Source of the DNA: Helichrysum umbraculigerum
Taxonomy: Eukaryota > Streptophyta > Magnoliopsida > Asterales > Asteraceae
Assembly: GCA_949592205.1 (NCBI GenBank)
Contig: CATIUR010000001.1
Coordinates: 70,103,559-70,167,558, forward strand
Reading direction: 5' to 3'
DNA length: 64,000 bases
The notes under the pieces are model-generated. The model did not search any database and was not told the DNA's origin. It saw only the letters and a list, made by a program, of their open reading frames with translations. Each line of letters opens with the position of its first letter. Position 1 is the stretch's first letter. Made by a program: the position numbers and the translations under genes. This document shows positions 26,301 through 37,619 of this stretch, in pieces.

Positions 26301-28634
26301 TAGCACCCTACATGCATATTAGCCTCTGAGGTAGCACCAATTAAATGATGAAGCTATTCCAGCAATCAAAAAACAGAAATGGTATATAAAGCACTTACTT
26401 AAGAACTTCAGAAATTATATAAGGCAAATATATGCGGAAGTATGGATTTTTTCAACCTTCTCTCATTTACACAAATGTTTCATATACTTCTGCAGTCAGG
26501 GGCGGAGACAGGGCGGGCAGCCGCCCGCACTAAAAAAAATATATTATGTAAGCAAAAATTATTCATAAGAATAATTTTAAAATTCTCCCCCTCAAAAATA
26601 AAATTATATATAAAGTATTTTTTATATTTTCCTTGTCAAATTAATTTTTTTTTTTTTTTAAGTTTTCCCCATCAAAAATTATTATCTGCCTCCACCCCTG
26701 TCTGCAGTATCAGTACGCAGAATCGAAACATGCACATGCATGGTTAAGGTGGTCATGTACTCATGTTAGACCTAAGAGGTAATGAACAAAGACTAATAAT
26801 ACATTTTATATTTTTACCTGTATATAGAGAACTGGAATCTTTACATTGCCAACCATATCTTTTGTGCTGGTACTGGCATAGAACTCGTCCACCGAATCAA
26901 ATCCATATGATACCATAGATATTGCTTCCTCAAAATCATTAAGTGATTTAGCCTGTAAGGCTTTCTCAACATCAAACCCTTTAGATTGACCCTGAAATAG
27001 CTCCTGGAAGAAAAGAAATATACATTAAGGAGCTGTTATTAAAGAGATATAACATTAGGAACAACTAATATTTAGAACATTGGAGAAGTCAGATACAAAT
27101 CTGTATATCTTGTATTTCTATAGCTTCCAACAGGTAAATCTATTTTATCACTACAGTACCACAGGTCCATGACCTTTCACATATTTACGATATGATCCCC
27201 TTAAGTTTAGTGTCTGATAACAAAGCAACGCAAGAAGGACATGCATGATGGGTTACGAGTGTGTATTTGAGGATACAAAGATTCAGAAATTCTGTGAAGT
27301 TTATGGTAGGGCGTTATATATGTGACTGTGTGTGTATGTGTATTCACACAAGTCTAAAACCCAAGCTATAAAAAGAAAGAAGATATTTCGTAGTCATTAA
27401 GAAAAGCGAAGTAAACACATACTTAAGCTTAAGTGATGTAATCTTGAAATCGTTAACTCGGTGCCTTATATATGCGTGTATACAAGTCAATACAAAAACA
27501 GATGAACGAAGAAGTTTTTTCACAGTAGATACATTCAAGATGTATTTGTTTGTTCTGTCTTGTTACCTTCTGCCACAAGACTTGAGAGTAAATAGTATGA
27601 TGGATTCTATTAGAAACCATTCCTAATGTTTTGTGAAAGATAGAAACAGGTTACCTTGTTAGATTGCAAGATTTGAATCAAGCCTTGAGTCAGATGAGGG
27701 GATTGGGCAGCGGCTTTTAAATCGAAAGGATTGTCTAGGCATGCAGCAGCTATAAGAGGTGTATTGTGACCAACTTCAGATAGATACTTTGTCAACATAT
27801 TAGCACCATATCCTAAGCCAACAGCCATCAAACTTGTCCAGGGTCTAGCGTTGTTGATGAAGTGTACACTTGTGAAGATATCATCGCTGTCCGCAGCCGT
27901 AAATAGCCTACACATAAGCTATTATATTATTATATTTATATAATAATACATATTAAATAATAATTATTGAATGTTTCTTTAAGGGATTACCTGGGTGTGG
28001 TGAGGGGTGAATGGGCACAACCCCTGGGATTGATGACAATGGGGAAACAGCCTCTGTTGAGGAAGCATTCAAATACCAAGTACTTGACGTTATCATCCAT
28101 ACTTCCAAGTGTGTTGATTCCAGGGATGATCAAAATGGTAGTATCGAGAACATCATTAGTCAACTCCAAATTGACAGGCCAATCCAATGACAACACCCCA
28201 CCATCCTCAGTGTTGATACATAATCTCTGATACGCATAATCGTCCTCATTTACTACTTGTCGTTGTTGTTGAAGAATTGGTCCTTTGTCATCATACTCAT
28301 CATTGGATTGAAGAGATGGACACCTCAACTTAAGAAAACGATTAAAAGGCGTGGGAGAGGTAAACAGAGTCCACTCTCCTATTTTCATTTCATTTTCATT
28401 TTCAGTCTCATAAGAGAATATACTGTCCTCGTGCGAATATGGATATGATAATAACTGACGATTGCTTCTTCTTCGTCTTACTAGTAGGGCAGCAGGTCTT
28501 CTGAGGCTCCATGGTGGATGAAAAGTTGCACCAAATCCACATTTTTTCGACGATATGTAGTAGTAATAGCATTTTACTCGAGGAGGTTGAGTCAGTAAAC
28601 CTATATCTCTTCCTCCAACCACTGTCAGACTCAT
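20346..28634 (-). CDS. Plastid-type alpha/beta-hydrolase-like protein fused to a CPBP membrane protease domain
   Basis: Predicted exons, in transcript order (high to low coordinates): 28634-27991, 27907-27655, 27003-26818, 26013-25867, 25719-25288, 25184-23301, 22767-22571, 22480-22325, 21903-21669, 21460-21153, 20652-20346. Phases agree; total 4749 nt (1582 residues). The N-terminus is basic and Ser/Arg-rich (plausible plastid transit peptide). Residues about 130-410 are an EMB8-like alpha/beta-hydrolase fold, but the nucleophile elbow reads G245-L-G-Y-G249 where GxSxG is expected, so esterase activity is doubtful. One 1.9-kb exon encodes residues 555-1182, a Ser/Asp/Glu-rich linker. The C-terminus has several membrane segments and the CPBP motif E1447-E1448-x3-R1452 (EELLFR), intact at the glutamates proposed to be catalytic. 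The architecture matches Arabidopsis AT2G03140-type proteins as I recall them; the substrate is unknown. A prenyl-protease-like or plastid membrane role is inferred from the family. Confidence 0.9.
22517..22544. repeat. (GT)n microsatellite in intron 7
   Basis: A short run of TG repeats follows AAATG in the intron between exons 22571-22767 and 22325-22480 of the minus-strand gene (CA repeats on the transcribed strand). Confidence 0.8.
26497..26700. mobile_element. hAT MITE in intron 3 of the hydrolase-CPBP gene
   Basis: The termini CAGGGGCGGAG and CCTCCACCCCTG form inverted repeats typical of plant hAT elements. Both flanks (26489-26496 and 26701-26708) are TCTGCAGT, a perfect 8-bp target duplication. 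It is 204 bp with a T-rich core. It lies in the intron between exons 26818-27003 and 25867-26013, about 118 bases from the end of exon 3, and does not touch the splice sites. Confidence 0.93.
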
Positions 28635-29292
28635 TTTTAATTTACTATTTTCCTTTTACTTTTTATATTCTTCTTATTGAATTCAATTTCAATTATCATA
28701 ATCATCATCATCATCATAATCATGAAAAAATAGATGACTGCCGACCTCCATTACAGCAGAATACAGTCGGATATAGAACACTAGATCATAACAGTGAATC
28801 ACCTATAGCCAAAAACACCTTGTTTCACCTCTTAAAACAAACACTTGGTGAATAATGCGAAATTAGGCGTATACAAACTAAACTATCCCCTGTATGCGAA
28901 TCAATCGTAGACAATATGCGAAACATCCGTTTCAAGATCCGAAAAATCCGGTTTAAGATATACAATAACAGCTAAGAAATAATGGTTTGGAAATGAACTT
29001 ACTTGATGCTTTGAGTGTATACTTGTATATGTTGAGTAGTGTGTTTTTTAGAGCACTCGGAAACAAAATCAAAATGAGGAGGGCTTATCTGGTTATGGTT
29101 TGGTTGGCGAATTCAAACCAAAATTTTTTGAGAGATAAATAAAGGAGTGAGTGGTTTTGGGGGGTTTAGAGAAAGAGAGAGGCAGAGAATGGTCATGTAT
29201 TTGCTTGGGGTTTCATCTACACGGCGACACGTACATCAACATTGAATTTTTGTGATTCTAATTGTCATTACTCATTACTCTCATTATTATAT
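28635..29292 (-). promoter_or_regulatory. 5' flank of the hydrolase-CPBP gene
   Basis: Sequence upstream of the ATG at 28634 on the minus strand. An ATC/CAT-rich run (28690-28725) and AT-rich DNA could be leader and core promoter. No exact TATA position or transcription start can be fixed by eye. The first mobile element upstream is the MITE at 29293, so the native promoter is probably contained here. Confidence 0.4.
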
Positions 29293-29530
29293 TACTTCTC
29301 CATGGCAAAATTATTGTGATGCACTGTTTTCTTTATTACTTTTTACAGAATGACAGTTTTACCCATAACTAATTAATTACCGTTTTCTTAAAAATGTGTA
29401 ATAATAATTTCAATTAAGGGTAATATGGTAATCACGACCAAACTTTCACTATCTACTTTTGGAAGTGGACAATTAATTTGGGACGTCCGAAAAAAGAAAT
29501 ATGAACTATAATTTTGGGACGGAGGGAGTA
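29293..29530. mobile_element. Stowaway-like MITE, left end eroded
   Basis: The right end GGGACGGAGGGAGTA is a perfect Stowaway terminus. The left end TACTTCTCCATGGCAAAATT aligns with the reverse complement of the right end with several changes. The borders are TA. It is 238 bp. It lies about 660 bases upstream of the start codon of the minus-strand gene and may carry regulatory sequence. Confidence 0.65.
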
Positions 29531-29546
29531 TTAAATATTATTATTA

Positions 29547-30109
29547 CTAGTTGAGACCCGTGACAACGCAGGCTTTGATAGTTTATTTTTTGTAAGTTTT
29601 TCTTTTAAGATGAAATAGTTTTTGCTGATGTTTAATTTTTTTTCACTATTCTATTCTATTTTATCTTTAATAGTCGGAAAGTATTAAGAATCATTAGCTT
29701 TGTAAATATTCGGGCAGGTGGATTGGTAGGATGATTTTGTTAACGGTAACAAACAAAGTTGCAAATAGATAAAATATAGATATAGATGTTATCCTCTTTG
29801 ATAACTGGATTTAAAATGTACATATAATAAGTAACTGTTACTATTATATATTTTCTGTAGTAATATATTTGCCAAATCGGCTTACGACATTTGACTTTTA
29901 TAGATTTTACAATTAAAAGTTTTAACTTTTAAGATAAAATAGTATATCAATTGTTGTGTAACATGTATTTTCATATGTCAAATTAATGGTCATATAAAGA
30001 TAAAGGATTATTTTATTTATGCAAGTTTATTTAATTTTCAATGACAATACATTCAATACAATAAGTAAAGTAATTTTAACATAATATGTCATAACCAATT
30101 ACGTTTTAA
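29547..30109 (-). mobile_element. Helitron-type 3' terminus, minus strand
   Basis: On the minus strand GCGTTGTCACGGGTCTCAA is followed by CTAG (29550-29547) and then T, the layout of a Helitron 3' end. The element would extend rightward from 29547, but its TC 5' end was not found. It may lie beyond the second Helitron that starts at 30110. Confidence 0.4.
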
Positions 30110-30617
30110 CTAGCTAGTAACCCGCGCAATGCAGCAGGAACAAATTTAGATCGGTTAAAAAAGTAATTAAGTGTTAAGATATTGATTTGAATGATACGTC
30201 TTAGATCGAACAAAATAATAATAATATGAAGTGATATGATGAATAACACTTAAAACATAAAAGAAATAATCATTAACAAGCCTAAAGTTTTGTATTGTGA
30301 ATAAGTTTTGTGAGTTGTACATTGTGCATAATTAATATTTTAAGTATTTAAGAGAGAGAGGGTGTGATATGTTTTATAAGGAGTAGAGATAGAGATAGAG
30401 ATAATTAAAGTCAATAAGTAAAGTGTATATTTGTTTTTTATATAGATTAAATTATCTAATTAATGTTGTTAGAAAATAAATGTGATTAAATCGATATAAT
30501 TGACTTAAAATTAAGATAAGTTTTGTTTTTTATCAGGTAATATGTAACAAACTTTTAAGTATATAAGATTTCTTTTAAATTAATGTAAAACACGTTTATA
30601 AGTAGATATTATTTTTA

Positions 30618-30931
30618 GGGTTAATAGACAAATATGTTATCGTACTTTGCAAAAATATTCAAGTAGGTTACCGTACTATTAATTTGTTTAATTGAATTAC
30701 TAAACTATTTTCATATCTAAATTAGACCTTTTTTGCATTGTAATAATTATAAATTAAGTAACTTAATTGAATTCAAAACTTAAGTAAAATGATCTTAGTG
30801 TTGAAATTTATAAGTTTGGTAACCTACAATTGTGATTTATTAAGTTTAGTAACTCAATCGAACAAATTAGTAGTCCAGTAACTTAGTTGAACATTTTCTC
30901 AAAGTACAATAATATATTTGTCTATTAACCC
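30618..30931. mobile_element. Mutator-type MITE, copy 1, 9-bp target duplication
   Basis: Long inverted repeats: GGGTTAATAGACAAATATGTTA at the left and its complement ending TCTATTAACCC at the right. The flanks 30609-30617 and 30932-30940 are both TTATTTTTA, a perfect 9-bp duplication typical of Mutator-like insertion. A second family member lies at 33511-33823. Confidence 0.9.
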
Positions 30932-31209
30932 TTATTTTTACAATTAAAACTTTTGGTTAACAATTTGACAATCTTAGTTATATTGGGTTAATTAATTTTT
31001 TAGATTTAATTTTATTACAAATATTTATTTTTTCACTAGTTTTATAAATTGTACATTTATATAATTACAAACTTAGGGTAAAAACAAAACAAAACAGATA
31101 TAAATAAAGTGAACACAAATTTTATTAATAATTGAAATTGTAATTCTTAAACATGCATATCTAATATAAAGTAGAAACGTTAGACATAGTATTCAAATAT
31201 TCTAGTGGT

Positions 31210-31739
31210 TGTTGAAGAAGTTTAAATCGACAATGTAGTCATCATCGATCTCATGACCAAGAAAATGAAGTTCTTTGATTAGCTAATATGTGTTCGTAGT
31301 CTTTTGTATCACGTTTTAACAACTTCTTTCACCAGATAAGCCTTCAACAACATTGAATTTAATCCAATCAACCAAATCTTGAATATCAAAATCATCTATA
31401 AATAAACGTTTAAACAATATAAGTAAACTACAATTTCAATGCAAGAATATGTTTATAAATGTGTTAATGTACCTTTTATATTTTGGGGTTCTTGGGATCT
31501 TCAAAAATAAAATTGTTGTAGATAAGTAATTGAATATGAGTGTATACATTGTTGTAGATTGAAATTGTCATATATGAAAAAAACTTTAAATCTAAAAATG
31601 CATACATCATACCTTCCAAATTTTTTGAACTTTTGGGATCTTGAACAACCGGTTGTTTTTTATCGGAGAGATATTCAAATGCATTTGATTTTTGCGACGA
31701 ACAATTTTTTGAAAGAGGTTGAGATCTTTCTGGATCCAT
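31210..31739 (-). pseudogene. Gene-like fragment inside the minus-strand Helitron
   Basis: From ATG 31739 (minus) about 45 codons are rich in polar residues and begin MDPERSQPLSK. A second coding-like stretch (about 31320-31400) reads DDFDIQDLVDWIKF before a stop. The AT-rich DNA between them may be an intron. I do not recognise a family. It could be a captured host gene piece or a relic of the Helitron's own accessory gene. Stops after each piece make it unlikely to be intact. Confidence 0.35.
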
Positions 31740-32106
31740 TGAGATATATGAGGGAAAACGTATAGAATGATAGATCATACATATAGGGTTAGAAATAAAG
31801 AGTTATAACTAAGAAAAGATTTGAATGGAATACATTTTTTATTTATATAGTATTGATTTTCCTCAAATTTATGGAAAAAGTTCGTTAATATTGAAAATAT
31901 GTCGTGAAAGTTATGTTATTTTTATTTTATTTAATAGTATCATAGCCGGGGTTTTTTATTAATATATTTGATAATATTTACTCCGTAATATTTAAGAGGG
32001 GAAAATGTAATTATTTTAATCAAATCTAGATCGTCGGATCAGATTGAAAAACCCTAGTCTGATAAATAAAAACTAACACTAATTTGAAAAATATGTATAC
32101 ATTTCG

Positions 32107-32298
32107 CTAAACTCATCTAATAGCAATAATGGTTTGGATTGTATATATTTTATGTGGTAACTAAAGGATAACCAATTCACACTCCAAATTCCCGTTAGTT
32201 AACTAAACTCATCTAATAGCAATAATGGTTTGGATTGTATAGATTTTATGTGGTAACTAAAGGATAACCAGCTCACACTCCAAATTCTTGTTAAAGAA
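32107..32298. repeat. 96-bp tandem duplication
   Basis: Two units starting at 32107 and 32203 (CTAAACTCATCTAATAGC) with a 96-bp period and few differences. It lies just right of the Helitron, in non-coding DNA. Confidence 0.85.
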
Positions 32299-32550
32299 AA
32301 ACATAAGACAATTTGACCTACTAATGAAGAAAGAGCGGATACAAAAACACATATACAAAAACTCCAAATCCAAGCAAATGTCAAAAACATTTGAGTAGAG
32401 ATTACCTAATTAATTTATTAATATAATAATTAATTTAATATTTATTAATTTATTATAATTAACATTATTTATTATGTATTATATTTTTAATATAGGTGCC
32501 ATATCTTTTGGTAAAATATGGCATATCGTTGAATATTATGAAATAAGAGG

Positions 32551-33182
32551 AAGGTTCAAATGAGTACAATATTTTTGAGTGAGAACGGAGGAATCAACCA
32601 GAATATGCCATGTGTCACTTTTTTCTCTTTCCTTCACATTTTTAAAAATTAAATATCTCTCAAACGGTAAGTCAAAAAATCATAAAAATTGCACCATAAT
32701 AATCAGCGTTTTATTCTCTTCAATTAGAGATGTTACAAGGTATACTTTCGACGAACTTTTTTTTTTCGTTTTTCGGTGGGTTTTGAAAACAACTAACACA
32801 TGTGTTACCGTTGAGTAACACATGTGTTACCGTCGAGTAGTAGGTTTTGAAAACAATTAACACATGTGTTACCGATGAAGTAACACATGTGTTACCGGCG
32901 AGTAACACATGTGTTACCGGCGAGTAACACATGTGATACTAATTTTGTACCATTTACAAAACCCAAAAATAAAAAAATATCGTCGAAAGTATGCCTTGAG
33001 GGACGGCAAATCGAAGAGGATAAAACGCTGAAAAATATGGTGCAATTTTCATGATTTTTTGACTTACCGTTTGTGAGTAATTTGATTTTAAAAAACAAGG
33101 GGGAAATGGGTTATTGTGACACGTGGCGCATTATGAGTGGTTCCTTCATTCTCACACAAAATCTCATTCTCATTTGAACCTT
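32551..33182. mobile_element. Foldback element with ACACATGTGT tandem core
   Basis: The left arm, starting AAGGTTCAAATGAG, pairs with the right arm, ending CTCATTTGAACCTT. The arms stay complementary over about 200 bases (for example GGTAAGTCAAAAAATCAT with ATGATTTTTTGACTTACC), so single-stranded DNA would form a long hairpin. No clear target duplication was found. The centre holds palindromic tandem repeats (listed separately). ORFs inside are by-products of the repeats. Confidence 0.8.
32795..32940. repeat. Tandem repeats around the palindrome AACACATGTGTTA
   Basis: Six copies of TAACACATGTGTTACCG, or close variants, form the loop region of the foldback element. The last three are spaced 22 bp apart (unit about GAGTAACACATGTGTTACCGGC). 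The core ACACATGTGT is self-complementary, so each unit can itself fold. Confidence 0.85.
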
Positions 33183-33510
33183 ACCCTATGAAATAAATTT
33201 AAAGTTTTTGATATTTTATAGAATTTTAATATCCTTGATGTAATCTTGTTATTTATAAAAATAAAAATATTTAGTGGGATATAATTTGGAATTTTTTAAA
33301 AATTGGCTTGATTTAGTGGGGGTAAGGTGTAATATTATTATTTTTATTCTAATTTAATTATACACTGTTAGATCAAATTGAACAATCTCATCGAATGGTC
33401 CAAATTCCTCCATGAGATTTTTTTTTAATTATGTATTATGTAATTATGTATTATGTATTATGTATAAGATAAGATTATTCCTACACCAAACTATACAACA
33501 CTTAAAGCTC

Positions 33511-33823
33511 GGGTTAATGTACACATATGTTACTGTACTTTGTGAAAATGTTCAACTAAGTTACTGAACTATTAATTTGTTCGATTCAATTACTATACTT
33601 CAAAAATCGTAATATGTAGGTTACTTTACTTTTAGATATTAACACTAAGATCACTTTACTTAACTATTGAATTCAATTAGGTTACTAAACTCTTAAATAT
33701 TACAACGTAAAAAAACCTAATTTAGATATTAAATAGTTTAGTAATTCAATTGAACAATTTAATAGTCTAGTAACCTACTTGAACATTTTCGCAAAGTACA
33801 GTAACATATTTGTCTATTAACCC
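33511..33823. mobile_element. Mutator-type MITE, copy 2
   Basis: Same family as 30618-30931: starts GGGTTAATGTACACATATGTTA and ends TGTCTATTAACCC, with long complementary arms. TTAAAGCTC occurs at both borders (33502-33510 and 33825-33833), preceded by C on both sides, so the duplication is 9 or 10 bp. Confidence 0.88.
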
Positions 33824-33850
33824 CTTAAAGCTCAGTACAAGTATATACTA

Positions 33851-34143
33851 GGGTTTAGTGCGCACAAATGTAACAAACTATAGTATGATATTCGTAGTAT
33901 GTAGCGAACTATTCAAATTTGCATTGTATGTAACGAACTTGTAATTTATTTATTTTTCGTCAGATTAACGGTTCTAAGGGACACCTCGTGGCAGCGTATA
34001 AAGTCGACACGTGGAAACAGTACCCTTAATTACATACAATGTAAAGAAATTACAAGTTCGTTACATACAATGGAAGCCCGAGTACTTCGCTACATACTAT
34101 AAATGTCAGACTATAGTTTGTTACATTTGCGCGCACTAAACTC
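33851..34143. mobile_element. Mutator-type MITE, second family, 9-bp target duplication
   Basis: The left end GGGTTTAGTGCGC and the right end GCGCACTAAACTC are the tips of long inverted repeats (CAAATGTAACAAACTATAG and its complement). The flanks 33842-33850 and 34144-34152 are both TATATACTA. The terminal sequence differs from the family at 30618 and 33511. Confidence 0.9.
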
Positions 34144-34178
34144 TATATACTAACATAATGTTAGTGCATGAATCATAC

Positions 34179-34439
34179 TACTCCATCCGTCCCACTACAA
34201 GTGTCCTGTTTTGACTTTTAAAAGTCTTTCTTTTTCAACTTTGACCTTAAATATTTATATTTTTGTTATATAATACCTGATGAAAATTATACCAATGAAA
34301 ATATATTTAAAACTCAATTCATTCATATATTTTGCATCAAGTATTATATAACACAAACAAAAATATTTAAGGTCAAAGTTAAAAAAGGAAAGACTTCAAA
34401 AAGTCAAAACATGACAATTGTAATGGGACAGATGGAATA
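34179..34439. mobile_element. Stowaway-like MITE with long arms
   Basis: The left end TACTCCATCCGTCCCACTAC and the right end GTAATGGGACAGATGGAATA pair over about 40 bases, including GTTTTGACTTTT. The TA borders are as expected for Tc1/mariner MITEs. Confidence 0.85.
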
Positions 34440-34462
34440 TTTTTTGTATCTATCACCTCCCT

Positions 34463-34576
<114 letters not shown>

Positions 34577-34624
34577 TATTCCTACACCAAACTGTACAAC
34601 ATTTAATACATACATATATATATA

Positions 34625-34656
34625 TTGAAAACCGGTTAATAATTTAAACCGGTAAG

Positions 34657-34687
<31 letters not shown>

Positions 34688-35616
34688 ACCGGTTTTTAAG
34701 TTAAACTGGTAAGAGGTCCGGTTCCGATTGGACCGGTCCAACCGCCTGTTCAACCGGTTACTAATATTTAATATTATATAATCGATGCGTACGAATCTTG
34801 CCTAACCCCATACAGGTCAAAACAAGTTGACTGAAAAGTTAACTTTTCTGACACTTCCTCCTCCCCATGCCCTTGTTACCTTTTTCTATTCCCAAAGATT
34901 TCAAATATAATTTAAAAGGAAAAATTAAAAACCATAATTCAATTTCAAATTCTCTTCAAGGTTTGGTTGTCTTTTTCCATTGCTTTTACAAGACATCATC
35001 ACATTCACATATAATATTTATATTTATATTTATATATTGCAATCATAATATTTATTTATCGTTAACCTCTCTCTTTCTATAACCCACTTGGTATTTTTCA
35101 CCACCTGAACAACATCATCTTTCTTGCACAACATATGTCTTCACACAAAATTCTACCACTTGATCGAGAAGTTGCTTTGGCGACGTGGTTGCCGGCCTCC
35201 ACTACGTTCCTACCACCGTGCCAGTACCACCGCCACCATTGTTGTTGTCGGTTTCTCCGGCGACATGGCTGGAAAAGGTTATTAATTGATCATGATGATG
35301 AACTGCCACCGGTGACAATATTATTACTAGTCCTGATAAGAAATCAGACTAAATTCGCTTTCTTCCCGTTTCGTTTTTCTTTCGTTTGGTTGAATTAAAT
35401 CGGAAGTTTATATATAATAAACATAAAAAAAAATAAAAAAAAATTGTCCAAACCGGTTTTTCAACGATTTCCGGTTCCGGTCCAACACGATTCGACCTTA
35501 AAAATCGGCGGTTCGATCCGGCTAGTTATTACACTAAAAACCGGTTCCATTTGAACCGTAAAGTTTCCCATTCGTGGTTCGACCGGTCCGATCGTCCGGT
35601 TCAAACCGGTTTTCAA
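34625..35616. mobile_element. ACCGGTT-rich element enclosing possible captured sequence
   Basis: The left block (34625-34760) begins TTGAAAACCGGTTAA and holds many ACCGGT words. The right block (35450-35616) is of the same type in opposite orientation, ending AAACCGGTTTTCAAAAC. Between them lies unrelated sequence with CT-rich, leader-like DNA (34850-35130) and a GC-richer segment (35135-35330). There an ATG frame of 87 codons, or a shifted frame reading DVVAGLHYVPTTVPVPPP, looks gene-like. No family is recognised. The borders are tentative and no target duplication was found. Confidence 0.45.
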
Positions 35617-35625
35617 AACATTGAT

Positions 35626-35647
35626 ACACATATATATATATACATAT

Positions 35648-35729
<82 letters not shown>

Positions 35730-35734
35730 CATAT

Positions 35735-35806
<72 letters not shown>
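35626..35806. repeat. Composite (TA)n/(CA)n microsatellite
   Basis: About 180 bp of TA repeats, interrupted by a short CA block (35735-35750) and by CATATACAC at the left. Long Ile-Tyr reading frames on both strands are artefacts of the repeat. Confidence 0.95.
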
Positions 35807-35808
<2 letters not shown>

Positions 35809-36186
35809 TTTAAATTAGAACCAACTAAAAGTAGAGAACTTGTGAGAACTGCTAGTTTACGTATTTGTTTATATGTTATTAACTTCATTTATATATGAAC
35901 ATTGATGTACATTTAATTGATAAAGAAAAAAGTCAAAAAAATCCTAAAATTATATCGTAAAACACAAAAAACAAATATATGTTCACATTTGAATGATAAT
36001 GTAAACAAATCGGTTAAAACGTGTTTTAAGATGTAATTTTAGCGTTTTTTGACTTTTTTTTTTTCTTTCTCAATCTAACCTAAATCAATGTTCACATATG
36101 ATTGAAGTTAATCACATGTGAACAAACACGTAATTATCTAGTAGTTCTCAAAGTTCTCTACTTTTAGTTGGCACTCATTTGATCCT
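35807..36186. mobile_element. Foldback element with about 45-bp inverted repeats
   Basis: Left arm: GAACCAACTAAAAGTAGAGA (35818 onward), continuing through TGAGAACTGCTAG. It pairs with the right arm, CTAGTAGTTCTCA then CTCTACTTTTAGTTGGC (about 36139-36172). Internal parts also show mirrored GTTCACAT/ATGTGAAC words. It lies between two TA-rich microsatellites, which obscures any target duplication. Confidence 0.7.
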
Positions 36187-36188
36187 CC

Positions 36189-36220
<32 letters not shown>

Positions 36221-37619
36221 GAGTGAGAGAGAGGAAAGTTCATTGAAGACTCACAAAAAATTGAAAAATGGGGGAATAGTTTCTAACCGTTCGATCAAAC
36301 TAATGTAGGGACCAGATTTAACAGGACAACTTTAAAAAATTATATCTGATGCACGATAGTTAAAAGGGGTATTATCGTTAGTTCAATTTATTTTTCACAA
36401 TCATCGATCAAAACAATGACAGAGTTTCCGTTTCTCCATCATCGTTCTCATATTCTCTGAAGCTTTTCTACACACAGATTGCTCATTGATTCGTTTATAA
36501 TCATCCTTATAATCTAGCTCCTCGATTCAATTTTATCACTGTGTTCATCTATTTGTTTTATCTTCTATTTTATCTTTGATTTATTACCGTTATCAACGCC
36601 GTGAACCACCGTTGCGGTCATAAGCCTCCACTGTAGCTATTGTCATCGTCGATTCAGTTAATCCTCGTGTTTATCGATTCAATTTTATCTTCAAGTTATC
36701 ACTGTTATCATTGCCATCAATGCCGCGTCATAAACCTCCACTGTATGTGTTGTCATCGTCAGCTTCGTCATCGCTGTCGTGATGAACCTTCGGTGCTCAA
36801 AGGTTAGTTTGTTATTATGCGATTACTAAAAAGTAGAACTCATGATAAAATCATACATGATTCTATGATTTAATTGTTGATATTCATATCAAAGTTTGCA
36901 ATTACTCGGTATTAGTTAATTATGTATCGATGTGTATCTAAGTTTTATAATTTTGAAGGTACCTTTTGATCAAATTTGCTTAGTTGAATTCTTGTATGTT
37001 TTGCATTACAACTATTTGCTAACTTGTAGGTCTAAGATGTGAAGTTGCAATAGATCGAGTTTATGTGACTACACTTTTTCATCAATAATTATGTTTTATG
37101 ATTTTATATAGAAATATATACATTTGAAGGAACTAACCCAGTCATAAGTTCTATAATTGTTGGTCAAAATTACACCATTTTTGCTTGTCCTTATACAACT
37201 CCATATGACAAACACATATGCCTACCTAATGTAATAATGCTTCTGGATAAGGATATATAGCTTCCAAACCTTATTTTGTATCTATGAAATTATACAGAAA
37301 TATACATCTGAAGGATGTTGCTGATTATTTCATCATGTTTCTATAATTATTTAACAATAAATGTTTATTGATTCATTAACTTATAGATGTTGCTTGCAAT
37401 ACATGAGTCATTATTTCATAAGTTAGTGATGTTCCTCCAACAAGGTAAAACCAATTCTGTCAAGTATAGCATTTTTAGCAAGATGAGCACCTTTTACTCT
37501 AATAATTAGAGATTTATGAGGTTATAAAAGGGAGAAATGAATGCATTCACACAATGATAGTAGTCACGCTACAAGGCCTGTTTTATATGGACATATAATT
37601 ACATCGTTACAATATGTTT
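36187..37619. other. Gene-free stretch
   Basis: It starts with a CA/TA/GA microsatellite (36187-36232). Around 36590-36780 an imperfect duplication of about 110 bp occurs, both parts containing CCTCCACTGTA and TTGTCATCGTC. No sustained reading frame or RNA gene is seen. Confidence 0.5.

Larger units (their letters stand above)
30110..31971 (-). mobile_element. Non-autonomous Helitron, minus strand
   Basis: Read on the minus strand, it starts with TC (31971-31970) followed by an AT-rich stretch and AAAAAACCCCGG, and ends with GCGCGGGTTACTAGCTAG. The flanking bases are A before TC and T after CTAG, as expected for Helitron insertion between A and T. The terminal hairpin is weak. It contains a nested Mutator-type MITE (30618-30931) and a gene-like fragment (around 31210-31739). 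No Rep/helicase is present, so it is non-autonomous. Confidence 0.6.

Noticed and set aside
35461..35898. Long Ile-Tyr reading frames on both strands, also at 42680-42957 and 53655-53995
   Set aside because: They are translations of TA/CA microsatellites, open in many frames and on both strands, with no codon bias or domain.
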